DNA of 64,000 bases, from contig CANLHK010000001.1 of assembly GCA_947490615.1 (NCBI GenBank), forward strand, positions 248,001 to 312,000, in the 5' to 3' direction. Shown here piece by piece: positions 8,983 through 19,024 of the stretch. Below the pieces are notes generated by a model. It searched no databases, had not been told where the DNA came from, and saw nothing but the letters and a program-made list of their open reading frames with translations. This stretch comes from Planctomycetaceae bacterium. Lineage in GTDB: Bacteria; Planctomycetota; Phycisphaerae; Phycisphaerales; SM1A02. Both the position numbers and the translations under genes were made by a program. Position 1 is the stretch's first letter, and every line of letters begins with the position of its first letter.

Positions 8983-11490
8983 ATGCGTCGAATTCGCAGA
9001 GCCATCGCAGAACTGCAGGCCTGGGTCCTCGTCGCGTTCTTGGCCTTGATCCCTGTCGCGCTGGCCTCGGCGTCGACTCCAGCCTTCAGCGCTGATTCTG
9101 ACACAGTTCTGCGCCTGCACTACCACCGACCTGATGGTGACTACACGGCGTGGAATGTCTGGTGTTGGCCCGAAGCGGGACAAGGCCAGGCGTTTGCGTT
9201 GGACCAGCGCGATGCCTTTGGCGCGTGCGCGACCATGGAGTTGCCGGAGAGTCCGATGCGCGTTGGGTTCCTGATTCGCAAGGGCGAGTGGGAAGCGAAG
9301 GACTTTGACCAAGATCGATTCGTCGACCTCACGGTGGGCGCTGTGACCGACATCTGGGTGATCTCAGGCGACGCGACGGTCGGGCTGGCACCAACGAAGA
9401 TTGATCGCCGCATCAAGGTTCACGGCGCGTTCCTCGACGATGCTAAGACGATCACCCTCGCGCTCTCTCACCCGCTCGATCCTCGCGAGATGACGGATGG
9501 CCTCACCGTCGTCGATCGCCGCGACGCCCGTCGAGCGCTGCGCGTTCAATCGATCGCGGGTGACGCGCTGGTGCGACTCACGCTCGCGCGTGAAGTCGCT
9601 GCCGACGAGCTCGCACAACTGGAAGTCTGCTTCAAGCCTGCGCTGTTTGGCGAGATTCCACCCGTGACGGTCTATGCACGCGGCGTGCTCGAGCTTGACG
9701 CGTGGACGCCCAGTGAAGCGACGCGCTTTGGCGCCTTCTGCACCAGCGCGTCCACGCGCTTCGCCACTTGGTCGCCGGTCTCGGACGCTGTGGAGCTGCT
9801 GCTCTATGAACCCTTCGACGCCACGAGCCCCACGCGCACGATCACTCTGACACGCGGCGCCAAGGGCGCGTGGGAGAGCACCGTGCCGGGCGACCTCCAC
9901 CAAGTCGCGTATCGCTATCGCTTCACGAACTATGGCCAGACCCACGAAGCACCCGACATGTGGGCGTTCGCCGCCAACAGTGACAGCACGCGCACCATCG
10001 TCGTCGACCTCGCGCGTCTCGAGCCGCCGAACTTCACATTGACGCCCGCTCCTGTGGTGGCGCACCAGACCGACGAGATCCTCTACGAACTGCATGTGCG
10101 CGACTTCTCGATCCACAAGCCCGAAGTGTTGCCTGCGCAGCGCGGCACCTACCTCGGGCTCACCGACACGACGCACCTGAAAGAACTCGGCGTGACGGCG
10201 GTGCATCTCCTTCCGATCCACGATTTCTCTGCCAAGACCAGCGAGTACAACTGGGGCTACTGGACCACGCTCTTCAATGTGCCTGAGTCCAACTACGCGA
10301 CGGACCCCGCTGATCCGACCCGCGCGGTCACCGAACTGCGCACGGCGATCACCGCGCTCCACCACGACCATCTGCGGGTGATTCTTGATGTGGTCTACAA
10401 CCACACTTCGGACGCAAGCGCACACTCGCCGTTGGGCGCGCCCGTGCCGTACTACTTCTTCCGCACCACGCCCGATGGCAGGCTCACCAACGATGCAGGC
10501 ACGGGCAACAGCATCGCCGACGAGCGACCGATGGCGCGGAAGTTCATCCTCGACAGCCTCGAGCATTGGTTGCGCGCCTACCGCGTTGACGGCTTTCGCT
10601 TTGATCTGCTTGGCACCCACAATCCCGCAACCGTGCGCGCCATCTGCGCGCGCGTGAAGGCCATTCGTCCAGACGCCACGCTCTACGGCGAGCCATGGAC
10701 GGGCGGCGGCGCGATTCGCTTTGGCAAAGGCGCACAACGCGGGCTTCCCATCGCGGTGTTCAACGATCACCTTCGAAACGCGATTCGTGGCGACCTTGAT
10801 GGCACCGCCGTTGGATTCGCAACAGGTGTTGGTGGCGACGATGCAGCGATCCGCAGAGGCATTGCGGGTTCGATCGATGATTTCACAGAAGAACCAAGCG
10901 AGACGATCAACTACGCCGACGCGCACGACAACCTCTGCCTGTGGGACAAGATCGAGCGCACCCAACCGTCGGTGTCGGATTCGATCAAGCGCTCGATGCA
11001 ACGACTCGCCCTAGGCATCGTCCTGACGAGTCAAGGTGTGCCTTTTCTCCACGGCGGAAGTGAGTTCGCGCGGACCAAGCAAGGCAACCACAACAGCTAC
11101 AACGCGGGCGACGCGATCAACGCGTTGGACTGGTCGCGCGCCAAGGAGTATCGCGAGATCACGCAGTACACCGCGGGGCTCATCGCACTGCGCCGCGCGC
11201 ATTCATCGTTTCGGTTGCAGCGCGGTGTGGAGGTGCGTCGCGCGCTGAAGTTCCTCACGCAAGGACGCACGGTCGTGTTCACGCTCGATGGTTCGGTGGC
11301 CAACGATCCGTGGCCACAGATTCTCGTGGCCTACAACGATGAGCCAGAGCCGACATCGATCACGCTGCCGCCTGGGGGATGGGAAGTCGTGGTCGACGAG
11401 CACAGTGCGGGAACCGCAACCATCCGAGTGGCGCGCGACACCACCGTGTTGCCGCCCTACTCACTCTTCGTTGCGCACACGAAGCCGTGA
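8983..11490 (+). CDS. Secreted type I pullulanase (GH13)
   Basis: 835 aa secreted alpha-glucan debranching enzyme that cleaves alpha-1,6 links of pullulan or glycogen. A signal peptide occupies residues ~1-35 (hydrophobic core VLVAFLALIPVALASAS). A pullulanase-associated carbohydrate-binding module follows (LRLHYHRPDGDYTAWNVWCW), then a CBM48-like region, then the GH13 barrel with the type I marker YNWGYWTTLFNVPES (~422), VILDVVYNHT, the nucleophile in GFRFDLLG (Asp ~541), the acid/base in YGEPW (Glu ~570) and NYADAHDN (Asp ~649). Classical type I enzymes have YNWGYDP; here the DP is replaced. The ATG at 8983 is chosen because it gives the signal peptide directly. Confidence 0.9.
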   Translation: MRRIRRAIAELQAWVLVAFLALIPVALASASTPAFSADSDTVLRLHYHRPDGDYTAWNVWCWPEAGQGQAFALDQRDAFGACATMELPESPMRVGFLIRKGEWEAKDFDQDRFVDLTVGAVTDIWVISGDATVGLAPTKIDRRIKVHGAFLDDAKTITLALSHPLDPREMTDGLTVVDRRDARRALRVQSIAGDALVRLTLAREVAADELAQLEVCFKPALFGEIPPVTVYARGVLELDAWTPSEATRFGAFCTSASTRFATWSPVSDAVELLLYEPFDATSPTRTITLTRGAKGAWESTVPGDLHQVAYRYRFTNYGQTHEAPDMWAFAANSDSTRTIVVDLARLEPPNFTLTPAPVVAHQTDEILYELHVRDFSIHKPEVLPAQRGTYLGLTDTTHLKELGVTAVHLLPIHDFSAKTSEYNWGYWTTLFNVPESNYATDPADPTRAVTELRTAITALHHDHLRVILDVVYNHTSDASAHSPLGAPVPYYFFRTTPDGRLTNDAGTGNSIADERPMARKFILDSLEHWLRAYRVDGFRFDLLGTHNPATVRAICARVKAIRPDATLYGEPWTGGGAIRFGKGAQRGLPIAVFNDHLRNAIRGDLDGTAVGFATGVGGDDAAIRRGIAGSIDDFTEEPSETINYADAHDNLCLWDKIERTQPSVSDSIKRSMQRLALGIVLTSQGVPFLHGGSEFARTKQGNHNSYNAGDAINALDWSRAKEYREITQYTAGLIALRRAHSSFRLQRGVEVRRALKFLTQGRTVVFTLDGSVANDPWPQILVAYNDEPEPTSITLPPGGWEVVVDEHSAGTATIRVARDTTVLPPYSLFVAHTKP

Positions 11491-11500
11491 CCTGCGGTGG

Positions 11501-14500
11501 TCAGGCAACGCGACGATCGCGCACGAGCACCGCCATCACCAACGGAACGACTGCGATGGTGAACACCGTCGAGACCAGCAGTCCGCCACCAAGCACTGCA
11601 CCAAGTCCGCGGTAGAGCTCGCTCCCCGCGCCAGGCGCGAACACCAGTGGAAGCAGCCCCGCAACGCTGGTGAACGCGCTCATCAAGATCGGCCGCACGC
11701 GCGTGCGCACGCTCTCGGCGATTGCGGCGCGCAGCGGCAACTTGCCGCCTTCGGTCACCTCGGGTGCGCCAGGAAGTCCGCGAAACGACGCGTCCGATGG
11801 AGTCTCGTCCGCGGTTCCTCGCTGGAAGTTCAGCGTCTGATGCACGAGCAAGATCGCGTTGTTCACCACGATGCCGATGAGGATCACGAAGCCAAGCATC
11901 GTGAGCACATCCAGCGACTGCATCGGAAGCGTCGGGCTGGTCAAGCTCACGATGAACACGATAAAGAGCGCCGCAAATCCGCCGACAGCCGCCAGCGGCA
12001 CACTGAACATGATCACGAACGGCAAGAGGAAACTCTGGAAGAGCACTGCCATCACGAGGTAGCAAGCCAAGAGCGCGACAAACACCGTGCTCGTCAGGAA
12101 CCCCGTCACGGTGCCATCACCAATGAGTTCCGCCCGAACTGCGGCCAACGCGCTGGCAGTGCCCGCCACATCGCTCATGACGCCCGCAGGAATCGCGCCG
12201 TCTTTGCGCGCCGTCGCGAGGTCAGCGCGAATCGCCTCGACCGCGGTCTCAAGCGACATCGTCGGAGGTGGCGTGACTTGCAATCGCACTGAGCGCTGCC
12301 GATCCGCGTGATTGATCTGCGTCGGCGCAGAGCCGCGCTCGATCGTCGCCAATTGGCCGACCGTCGCGAGCCGCCCGCTTGGAAGGACGACGGGAACATC
12401 GGCCACCGCGTCGGCACTCATCGAACGCAGCTCGTCCGCTGCCGCCGCGCTGGCGCGGTCGATCACGATCAAGTCAATGGCATCGCCGCCGGCCTTGTAC
12501 TCGTCGATGAGTGCGCCATCGCCCGCCGCGGCCACCGACATGGTGAGATCCGCAGAAGAAATCCCAGCGTCAGAGAGTCTGCGTTGGTCGGGCTTCACGC
12601 GAACCTCAACACCTGGCGTGAGGAAGTTCGATGGATCGGGCTGCACGCTCCTTGGGCCAAACTCGCTGCTGAAGCGCCCCATCATCGCGCCCGCCGCAGC
12701 CTTGACCTCTTCAAGATTGTCGCCGCGCAGATCGACCGCGACCGCGCTTCCTGAAGATCCGCTGGTGCGAAAGAGCGGCACTTGGAAGGCAAACGCCATC
12801 GTGCCTGGCAAGACCTCGCTGCGCGTGGCGTATCCGAGCAAGTGCTCGTTGTAACTCGCGCGCGCGGCGTCGACGGCAATGCCGCCGTGGAACATCATCC
12901 CGCTGAAGCCGACGACGAAGTAATTTTCCAAGGGCGCAGGAAGGACATCTGCGCCGAACTTGAACGCCATCCACGGCGAGACGGGAACGCGCGGCAATGC
13001 CGCCTCGGCCGCAGCGCGCTCTGCGGTCCCCCGCGGGGGAAGCTTGCGCTCCCAATACGGCTCCACGCTCTTCTCGACGCGCACCGCAAGTTCTTCTTGC
13101 ATGGCGTTCGAGGTCCCTGGCGGAGGGATGATCAATCCGAACACGAGATTGCGATTCCCGTGCGGCAAGTAGTCCGAGGGCGGCATGAGATAGAGGCTGC
13201 CGACGAGCGAGACCGCCATCATCGCCAGCACGAAGGCAATGCTCGCGAGTTTGCGTCCGGACATCTTGAAGACCCAGCGCGCCATGCCTGTGGCAAACCG
13301 ATCACCAAGGGTCGACTCGCGAACGGTTGCGCCAACCGAACTGGGCTTCGATGCTGGTGCCTTGAGTAAGAACGCACACGCACACGGCGTGACCGTGATC
13401 GAAACCACCATCGAAAGCAGATTCGAAATCAGGATCGCCAAAGAGATGTCGCGGAAGAGCTGTCCCACTTCGTCGCCGATGAGGAAGATCGGCAGGAAGA
13501 CCACGCAGGTCGCCAGCGTGGAACCGAGGATCGCGCCCGCGACTTCCTGCGTTCCCACGAGCGCAGCCTTGCGCGCGTCTTTGCCCATCTCCATGTGACG
13601 CACAACATTTTCCAACACGACGATGGAGTTGTCGATGAGCGTGCCGATGGCAAACGCGAGTCCCGCGAGGCTCACGACATTGATGGTCCGCCCCATCGCC
13701 AACATCACAATCACGGTGGCGACGACGGCCAAGGGAACACTGGTCGCGACGATGACGATGTTGCGCCAAGAGCGAAGAAAGACCACGAGCGTGAGCACGG
13801 CCAGCAATCCGCCCTGCCAGATGTTGTTCAACACGAGGTTGAGCGCGTCGTCGATGTAGACGGTCTGGTCGTACACCAACTTGGCGGTGAGAGGCTTCGA
13901 GAGCTCCAGCGCATGGGAAGTGCTGTCCAAGACCCCGCCCGCGACGCCGAGCTCCGCGATCGCCTCTTTGACTCCCTCCATGACCTCGATCACATTGGTG
14001 CCGACTTCCTTCTGCACATTGATCGCCAGAACAGGAATGCCCTGCGAGCGCACGAAACTCTGCGGCTCTTCCCAAGTCAGGACGACCTCAGCGACATCGC
14101 CGACGAGAATTGGACCGCTCTGACCCTGCGCGATGGCGACAGCCGCGACATCCTCGGGAGATTCAAACTGCCCGACGCTGCGCAACACGATCTCGCGCTT
14201 ACTTTCGGAGAGCGCTCCCGCCGGCGCGTTCTGATTGGCCGCACGCAAGGCATTCGAGAGTTGCGACATGGTGACGCCGCGTGACGCGAGCGCTGCGGCG
14301 TCGATGCGTACTTGCAAGACTCGCTCGCGGCCGCCGAGCACATTGACTTCGGCGACACCCTTCACCCGTTCGATCTGCGGCTTCACGCGATCGATGGTGA
14401 AGTCCTGCAGGGTTCGCACATCAAACGGTGCACCGCTCTTGGTGGTCGCATCGGAAGCCGAGAGCACAATCCACGCGATGTAATCCTTGTTCTCAGGATC

Positions 14501-14890
14501 ACTCGCTTCGACCACTGGCTGATCGACGCCGAACGGGTAGTCCGACACCTGACGCAGTCGATCGCTCACTTCGCGAATCGCCACATCAGGATCGGTTCCT
14601 GGCGCAAACTCCATGCGGACACGCGCAGAGCCTTGCGAGGCGCTGCTGGTCATCGCGCGCACACCCGCGACACCCTGCAGCTTCTCTTCCTGCTTCTCAA
14701 CGATGGACTGCTCGACCTCTTCGGGCGAAGCGCCTGGCCAGACCGTTGAGATGCTCACGATGGTGTCGTCGACATCGGGCGTGAGTTGCACGGGAACTTG
14801 GCGCAGCGCAATCAACGCGCCAAGCACGACAAGAACCACAGCCACCAGCACGGTGACGGGCTGGCGAATCGACCCCTCGACAATCTTCAC
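11501..14890 (-). CDS. RND multidrug efflux permease (HAE1/AcrB-like)
   Basis: 1129 aa inner-membrane proton-driven transporter of the AcrB/MexB type. N-terminal helix PVTVLVAVVLVVLGALIAL, porter-domain motif TVWPGASPEEVEQSIVEKQE, a TM4 proton-relay motif GTLIDNSIVVLEN with the buried Asp, and duplicated TM blocks in the C-terminal half (MLGFVILIGIVVNNAILLVH). The segment MPPSDYLPHGNRNLVFGLII is typical of environmental bacterial members. Its start overlaps the stop of the adaptor gene by 4 bp, so translation is coupled. No outer-membrane TolC partner is encoded in the window. Confidence 0.95.
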   Translation of the reverse strand: MKIVEGSIRQPVTVLVAVVLVVLGALIALRQVPVQLTPDVDDTIVSISTVWPGASPEEVEQSIVEKQEEKLQGVAGVRAMTSSASQGSARVRMEFAPGTDPDVAIREVSDRLRQVSDYPFGVDQPVVEASDPENKDYIAWIVLSASDATTKSGAPFDVRTLQDFTIDRVKPQIERVKGVAEVNVLGGRERVLQVRIDAAALASRGVTMSQLSNALRAANQNAPAGALSESKREIVLRSVGQFESPEDVAAVAIAQGQSGPILVGDVAEVVLTWEEPQSFVRSQGIPVLAINVQKEVGTNVIEVMEGVKEAIAELGVAGGVLDSTSHALELSKPLTAKLVYDQTVYIDDALNLVLNNIWQGGLLAVLTLVVFLRSWRNIVIVATSVPLAVVATVIVMLAMGRTINVVSLAGLAFAIGTLIDNSIVVLENVVRHMEMGKDARKAALVGTQEVAGAILGSTLATCVVFLPIFLIGDEVGQLFRDISLAILISNLLSMVVSITVTPCACAFLLKAPASKPSSVGATVRESTLGDRFATGMARWVFKMSGRKLASIAFVLAMMAVSLVGSLYLMPPSDYLPHGNRNLVFGLIIPPPGTSNAMQEELAVRVEKSVEPYWERKLPPRGTAERAAAEAALPRVPVSPWMAFKFGADVLPAPLENYFVVGFSGMMFHGGIAVDAARASYNEHLLGYATRSEVLPGTMAFAFQVPLFRTSGSSGSAVAVDLRGDNLEEVKAAAGAMMGRFSSEFGPRSVQPDPSNFLTPGVEVRVKPDQRRLSDAGISSADLTMSVAAAGDGALIDEYKAGGDAIDLIVIDRASAAAADELRSMSADAVADVPVVLPSGRLATVGQLATIERGSAPTQINHADRQRSVRLQVTPPPTMSLETAVEAIRADLATARKDGAIPAGVMSDVAGTASALAAVRAELIGDGTVTGFLTSTVFVALLACYLVMAVLFQSFLLPFVIMFSVPLAAVGGFAALFIVFIVSLTSPTLPMQSLDVLTMLGFVILIGIVVNNAILLVHQTLNFQRGTADETPSDASFRGLPGAPEVTEGGKLPLRAAIAESVRTRVRPILMSAFTSVAGLLPLVFAPGAGSELYRGLGAVLGGGLLVSTVFTIAVVPLVMAVLVRDRRVA

Positions 14891-16092
14891 TTCGTGCCCT
14901 TCTGTGCTGCGTCTGTTTCGGCCACAACCGAAGCAATCGGCGCGACGCGCGTCATCGGTGCCAAGCGTTCGTTTCCTTCGATGATCACCTGTTCGCCCGC
15001 CTCGACAGCGCCCGCTTCGATCGCAACGCCATCTCCCACGGGGAAGGCGATGCGCACCTGCACTTGCGTGGCGATTCCCGCGCGCACGGCGTAGAGATAG
15101 GGCCCTGCGTCACCGCGAATGATCGCATCCTTGGGAACAACGATGCGCGGCGCGCGCTCGCCGGACGGGACATAGGCGGTCAGTGCGAGACCCGCGGCAA
15201 GAGGACTCTTGTCCTTCATGATCGCGAGCACAGCACGGAACGTGCGCGCGCGCGGATCGATCTCTGGAATGACGCGAATGCCGACCGCAACCAACGACGC
15301 GCCTGTCGCGGACTCAATGTCGATAGGAATGGCGCGGGTTTCCTTCTTCGCTGCGTCTGCGACCAAGGCGTCGGCCGCTGCGAGAAACTCCTGTGGGATC
15401 TCAAACCACGCTTCAAGGCGATCGGTGCCGAGCAGGTCGACGATGGCGCCACCCTCGGCAATCCACGCGCCCACTTCGGCGTGTCGCTGGGTCACAACTC
15501 CTGCAAAGGGCGCGCGAACCGCGTGATCTTCTACCTTCTTGGCCAGCAGCAAACCCTGCTGCTCTGTCACCGTCACCGCAGCGCGAGCTTGCGCGACTTG
15601 GGCGACAGCGATCGAAAGCCCGCTCTCAGCGTCGGCGATTTCGCGAGGATTGGTTCCACCCTGTGCCGCAGCACGACGCACGAGTTCGAGCGCACGCGCG
15701 GTGCGGCCGTGCATCGCCTCGCGCTCGGCGACCGCCACACGCGCAAGGGCGAGGCTGGCGTCGTTGGCTGCGAGTTCGAGTTTGGCGCGCGTGTCATCAA
15801 GCCGCACGAGGACCGTGCCCTCTGCAGCAAACTCGCCTTCGCGGACCGCAACTTCGCGCACGATTCCGCCATCTTGCGCGGCGATCGTGGAGCGCCGTGC
15901 AGCACGCAACTCCCCAAAGACCTTCTTGCGTGGTGCAAGCATCGCGGAGCGAGCCTCGGCCACACGCACGGGAGTCGGCGGCGGACCTTCACTTGGTGCC
16001 GTGGACGCGCCGTCCTGCGCCCACGCCGTGGGAAACAGGCACACCAAGGACGCAGCGATCACTCCGACGACACGACGCAAGTCTTGAGACAT
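14887..16092 (-). CDS. RND efflux periplasmic adaptor (membrane fusion protein)
   Basis: 401 aa. A signal peptide (VVGVIAASLVCLFPTAWAQ, ~8-26) is followed by the MFP plan: lipoyl half-motif RRSTIAAQDGGIVREVAVREG, a coiled-coil hairpin (~115-180), second lipoyl half DHAVRAPFAGVVTQRHAEVG, a beta-barrel domain and a membrane-proximal domain. It bridges the RND pump and an outer-membrane channel. It is the first gene of a two-gene operon with the permease, which overlaps it by 4 bp. Start at 16092 puts the signal peptide at the N-terminus. Confidence 0.92.
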   Translation of the reverse strand: MSQDLRRVVGVIAASLVCLFPTAWAQDGASTAPSEGPPPTPVRVAEARSAMLAPRKKVFGELRAARRSTIAAQDGGIVREVAVREGEFAAEGTVLVRLDDTRAKLELAANDASLALARVAVAEREAMHGRTARALELVRRAAAQGGTNPREIADAESGLSIAVAQVAQARAAVTVTEQQGLLLAKKVEDHAVRAPFAGVVTQRHAEVGAWIAEGGAIVDLLGTDRLEAWFEIPQEFLAAADALVADAAKKETRAIPIDIESATGASLVAVGIRVIPEIDPRARTFRAVLAIMKDKSPLAAGLALTAYVPSGERAPRIVVPKDAIIRGDAGPYLYAVRAGIATQVQVRIAFPVGDGVAIEAGAVEAGEQVIIEGNERLAPMTRVAPIASVVAETDAAQKGTK

Positions 16093-16175
16093 AGGGCGCG
16101 CATGGTAGCGATGGCAGACATGGCCGACCCTCGTTCGCTACCATCCCCGCCCCTCAACGAGTCGAGAGAAACACT

Positions 16176-17276
16176 ATGGAAGCAGGAATCGTCGGTCTCC
16201 CCAATGTCGGTAAGAGCACGCTCTTCAACGCCCTCACTGCTGCGGGCATCGAAGCTGCGAATTACCCATTCTGCACCATCGAGCCCAATGTCGGCGTCGT
16301 GAGCGTTCCCGACGATCGCCTCGAGCGCATCCAGAAGTTCGTCAAGACGCAGAAAGTCATTCCTGCTGCGGTGCGACTCGTGGACATCGCGGGCATCGTC
16401 AAAGGTGCCTCCACAGGCGAGGGACTCGGAAACAAGTTCCTCTCGCACATCCGCGAAGTGGACGCGGTCCTGCATGTCGTTCGCTGCTTCATCGATCCCG
16501 ATGTCACCCATGTTGAAGGCACCGTGGATCCGCTGCGCGACATCGGCACGATTGAGACTGAGCTCCTGCTCGCCGACCTTCAGGTCGTCGAAGGCTCGCT
16601 CGACAAGACGCGGCGCACCGCCAAGGGCGGCGACAAGGAAGCGATCCTCCGCGTCGCTGTGCTCGAGAAGTGTTACGCCGCGCTCAACGCTGGCGAACCC
16701 GTGCGCTCGGTGCGCTTCGAAGGTGACGAGGTCAAAGCGGTCGCCGCGCTCGGGATGATCACAGGCAAGCCCACGCTCTATGTTGCCAATGTCGACGAGT
16801 CGCAAGTTGGTGGCGATGGCACGAACGAAAGTGAACTCGTCGCCCGCGTGCGAGCTCACGCCAAGACCACTGGTGGCGAGGTCGTCGTTGTTTGCGCCAA
16901 GATCGAGAGCGAGCTCGCTGAGCTCTCTGCGTCCGATCGCACTGAAATGCTCGAAAGCATGGGGATGAAGGAGCCTGCGCTGGCGACAGTCGTCCGCGGC
17001 ACCTACACGCTCCTTGGGCTGCAGAGCTACTTCACAGCAGGCGAGAAGGAAGTGCGCGCCTGGACGATCCACAAGGGCTTTACGGCGCCTCAGGCTGCGG
17101 GCGTCATCCACACTGACTTCGAGCGTGGATTCATTCGCGCCGAGATCTACACCCTCGCGGACCTCGAGCAGTTCCACAGCGAGAAGGCGATCCGCGAAGC
17201 AGGCAAGCTGCGTTCTGAAGGCAAGAACTATGTGATGCACGATGGTGACATCACGCACTTCTTGTTCAACGTCTAA
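16176..17276 (+). CDS. ychF: Ribosome-associated ATPase YchF/OLA1
   Basis: 366 aa Obg-like P-loop NTPase that binds ribosomes and prefers ATP over GTP; involved in translation and stress control. G1 loop [12 protein letters not shown] (~6-17), switch region with [20 protein letters not shown], an inserted coiled-coil hairpin in the middle, and a C-terminal TGS domain ending [13 protein letters not shown]. Length is normal (~363 aa). The ATG at 16176 is preceded by GAGAGAAA as a plausible ribosome-binding site. It sits alone between divergent and convergent neighbours. Confidence 0.97.
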   Translation: MEAGIVGLPNVGKSTLFNALTAAGIEAANYPFCTIEPNVGVVSVPDDRLERIQKFVKTQKVIPAAVRLVDIAGIVKGASTGEGLGNKFLSHIREVDAVLHVVRCFIDPDVTHVEGTVDPLRDIGTIETELLLADLQVVEGSLDKTRRTAKGGDKEAILRVAVLEKCYAALNAGEPVRSVRFEGDEVKAVAALGMITGKPTLYVANVDESQVGGDGTNESELVARVRAHAKTTGGEVVVVCAKIESELAELSASDRTEMLESMGMKEPALATVVRGTYTLLGLQSYFTAGEKEVRAWTIHKGFTAPQAAGVIHTDFERGFIRAEIYTLADLEQFHSEKAIREAGKLRSEGKNYVMHDGDITHFLFNV

Positions 17277-17351
17277 CGACCTCAACCAGCGCGCCGTCGG
17301 AACTTGAAGACTCCACAGGGAGCTGTCTTCGACGCCCGTTTCACGCTCGGC

Positions 17352-17389
17352 AAAAAGGGCAAGACCCCGCCAGAGGCAGGGCCAGACCC
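17352..17389 (-). terminator. Likely intrinsic terminator of the PEP-CTERM-like gene
   Basis: On the minus strand an imperfect GC-rich stem (core GGCCCTGCC / GGCGGGGTC with a 3-nt loop) is followed by CTTGCCC and TTTTT. It lies ~32 bp beyond the stop of the minus-strand gene. The stem has two mismatches, hence moderate confidence. Confidence 0.5.
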
Positions 17390-17420
17390 TTCAATCATCA
17401 AAGTCCGCGTTCGCTGGAAT

Positions 17421-18044
17421 TCAGCGGCGACGGCGACCAGCGAGTCCTGCGAGTCCGAGCAGCGCGATGGCGCTTGGAGCTGGCACAACCGCGAAGGTCA
17501 TGTTGTCAAAGGTCGCGAACACATCGTTGGTGCCGCCTGGAAGAGGCTGCGCGCTGATGGTGATCGCGGTGATCGCGGAGGTCGTCGAGTAGAACCCGAC
17601 GAACGCGGTCGCGGAATCCACGAAGCCGATGTAGGAGGTGCCATCCTGCATCGAGAGCTGAACGATGCTTGGAACGACATTGAAGTTGATGTCGGTTCCG
17701 TAGATGTTGCCCGCCACACCCTGCACGGCAAGGCCCGTGAAGGAGATGGTCATCGGCTCGGGAGCGTTGGTCGAAAGCGCTTGGCTCGAGCCAACCGCGC
17801 CGACGAAGATGCCACCAGGAGCGGCGGCAGACCAGTTGACGCCACCGATGGAACCAGCGAGCGGGCTTCCGTAGAAGCCGTTGTAGCTCTCGAAGGTCTC
17901 GGTGTACATCGCCGCGTCGCTCGCGGTGGCGTAGTTGTCCCACACGAACTCATTCGTGAAGACAATGATCGCTGCCGACGAAGTCGTCGCGACGACTGCG
18001 GCGGCCAGGCATGGAAGAAGGACAAGGTTCGCGTTGCGTTTCAT
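17421..18044 (-). CDS. Secreted PEP-CTERM-like protein
   Basis: 207 aa. Signal peptide at the N-terminus (MKRNANLVLLPCLAAAVVAT, cleavage near SSA-A). The body is a beta-rich, Gly/Ser/Thr-rich domain typical of exported planctomycete proteins (FESYNGFYGSPLAGSIGGVN). The C-terminus is a PEP-CTERM-type sorting tail: VPAPSAIALLGLAGLAGRRRR, with a PxP-like motif, a short hydrophobic stretch and terminal arginines. In systems with exosortase this tail directs anchoring and cleavage at the envelope. The start at 18044 has a clear AGGAG 8 nt upstream. No exosortase or polysaccharide genes lie nearby. Ligand or role unknown. Confidence 0.85.
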   Translation of the reverse strand: MKRNANLVLLPCLAAAVVATTSSAAIIVFTNEFVWDNYATASDAAMYTETFESYNGFYGSPLAGSIGGVNWSAAAPGGIFVGAVGSSQALSTNAPEPMTISFTGLAVQGVAGNIYGTDINFNVVPSIVQLSMQDGTSYIGFVDSATAFVGFYSTTSAITAITISAQPLPGGTNDVFATFDNMTFAVVPAPSAIALLGLAGLAGRRRR

Positions 18045-18397
18045 AAACAGCTCCTGAAGGGCCCACCCCGGAATGAGGGGCGGACGGTGCACACAAACAG
18101 AGGACTTTGATGAGGGGACAGGACAGGACTACAAGTCGGGACTACTTCACTTCGCGTGAAGGTGCTGCCACTCGCGTGCCATACACCTTCGTCGTTTTCC
18201 GTTCGGTGACCGTGTTTGGTGTCTTGGCTGGGATGAGCCAAAAAACACAAGCAGGGTCGTTCAGCACGGATGCTCCGCGCTGCCCAAACCCTGCTCTCCG
18301 ACCACAAGATGGACCAGGATGCCGCCGAAGCAAATGGTCCGAAACAGAATTCCCGAATTGATGTCTCTACACAACTTCGTCCTGCATGAACGGTCGC
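18045..18397. other. Intergenic region between PEP-CTERM-like gene and aat
   Basis: 353 bp without a supportable gene. It must hold the promoter of the minus-strand PEP-CTERM-like gene and contains the terminator downstream of aat (18240-18295). The 84-codon plus-strand frame here has no recognisable domain or ribosome-binding site. Confidence 0.6.
18240..18295 (-). terminator. Intrinsic terminator downstream of aat
   Basis: On the minus strand AGCAGGGT pairs with ACCCTGCT around an inner CAGC/GCTG hairpin, and the stem is followed by TGTG and then six T. It lies ~100 bp past the aat stop. Confidence 0.7.
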
Positions 18398-19018
18398 CTA
18401 CCGCCAACGCGCGTCGACTCGAACCGCCGCAGCGAGTCGCTCCCGATACTCCTCGAACTCGATGCAGCAGCCCCCAAACTGCGCCATGTGCTCGTTGGAC
18501 TCTTGGCTGTCGAGCAAGATGTAACCGCCTGCCGCCAAACGCCTTTCGAGCTCAAGGAGGCAGAGCTTTGATGCGTTGCTTCCCCCGAGTTCGCGACGCG
18601 TGAACATGCTCTCGCCGAAGAACGCGCCACCGATGGCGACGCCGTAGAGCCCCCCGACGAGGACGCCGCCACGCCACGCCTCGACAGAGTGGGCAAACCC
18701 CTCATGATGGAGTTCGGTGTAGACATCGATCATCCGCGGCAGGACCCACGAGGGGTTTTCCTCCGCCCGCGCCTCGGCGCAAAGTTCCATCACGCGGCGG
18801 AACTCCGTGTCGACCCGAAACTCGAAGGGCTGCTTGCGGGCAAGCCGTTCGAGCGAGCGCGGCACATGGATCGCGCCGATGGGCAGGACGAACCGCGGCT
18901 CGCTGACGATCCAGTGAATGACATCGTCTTCGTCACCCATCGGGAAGAACCCGTTGAGGTACGCAGTGAGGACCGACTCAGCGTCGAATCGATGGGCGAT
19001 GCCAGCGTGGTAGTACAC
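18398..19018 (-). CDS. aat: Leucyl/phenylalanyl-tRNA--protein transferase
   Basis: 206 aa enzyme of the N-end rule pathway that adds Leu or Phe from charged tRNA to N-terminal Lys or Arg of target proteins, marking them for ClpSAP. Family signatures are AYLNGFFPMGDE near the N-terminus, SWVLPRMIDVYTELHHEGFAHSVE, the substrate-binding GGLYGVAIGGAFFGESMF, and SNASKLCLLELERRLAAGGY. Length is close to the family norm. It lies 6 bp downstream of the aldehyde dehydrogenase stop, so the two are probably one transcript, although no functional link is evident. Confidence 0.95.
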   Translation of the reverse strand: MYYHAGIAHRFDAESVLTAYLNGFFPMGDEDDVIHWIVSEPRFVLPIGAIHVPRSLERLARKQPFEFRVDTEFRRVMELCAEARAEENPSWVLPRMIDVYTELHHEGFAHSVEAWRGGVLVGGLYGVAIGGAFFGESMFTRRELGGSNASKLCLLELERRLAAGGYILLDSQESNEHMAQFGGCCIEFEEYRERLAAAVRVDARWR

Positions 19019-19024
19019 GGAGGA

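Noticed and set aside
15064-16302. 412-codon plus-strand frame across the efflux adaptor and ychF start
   Set aside because: Shadow frame; the minus-strand adaptor has clear MFP motifs and the frame would run into ychF out of register.
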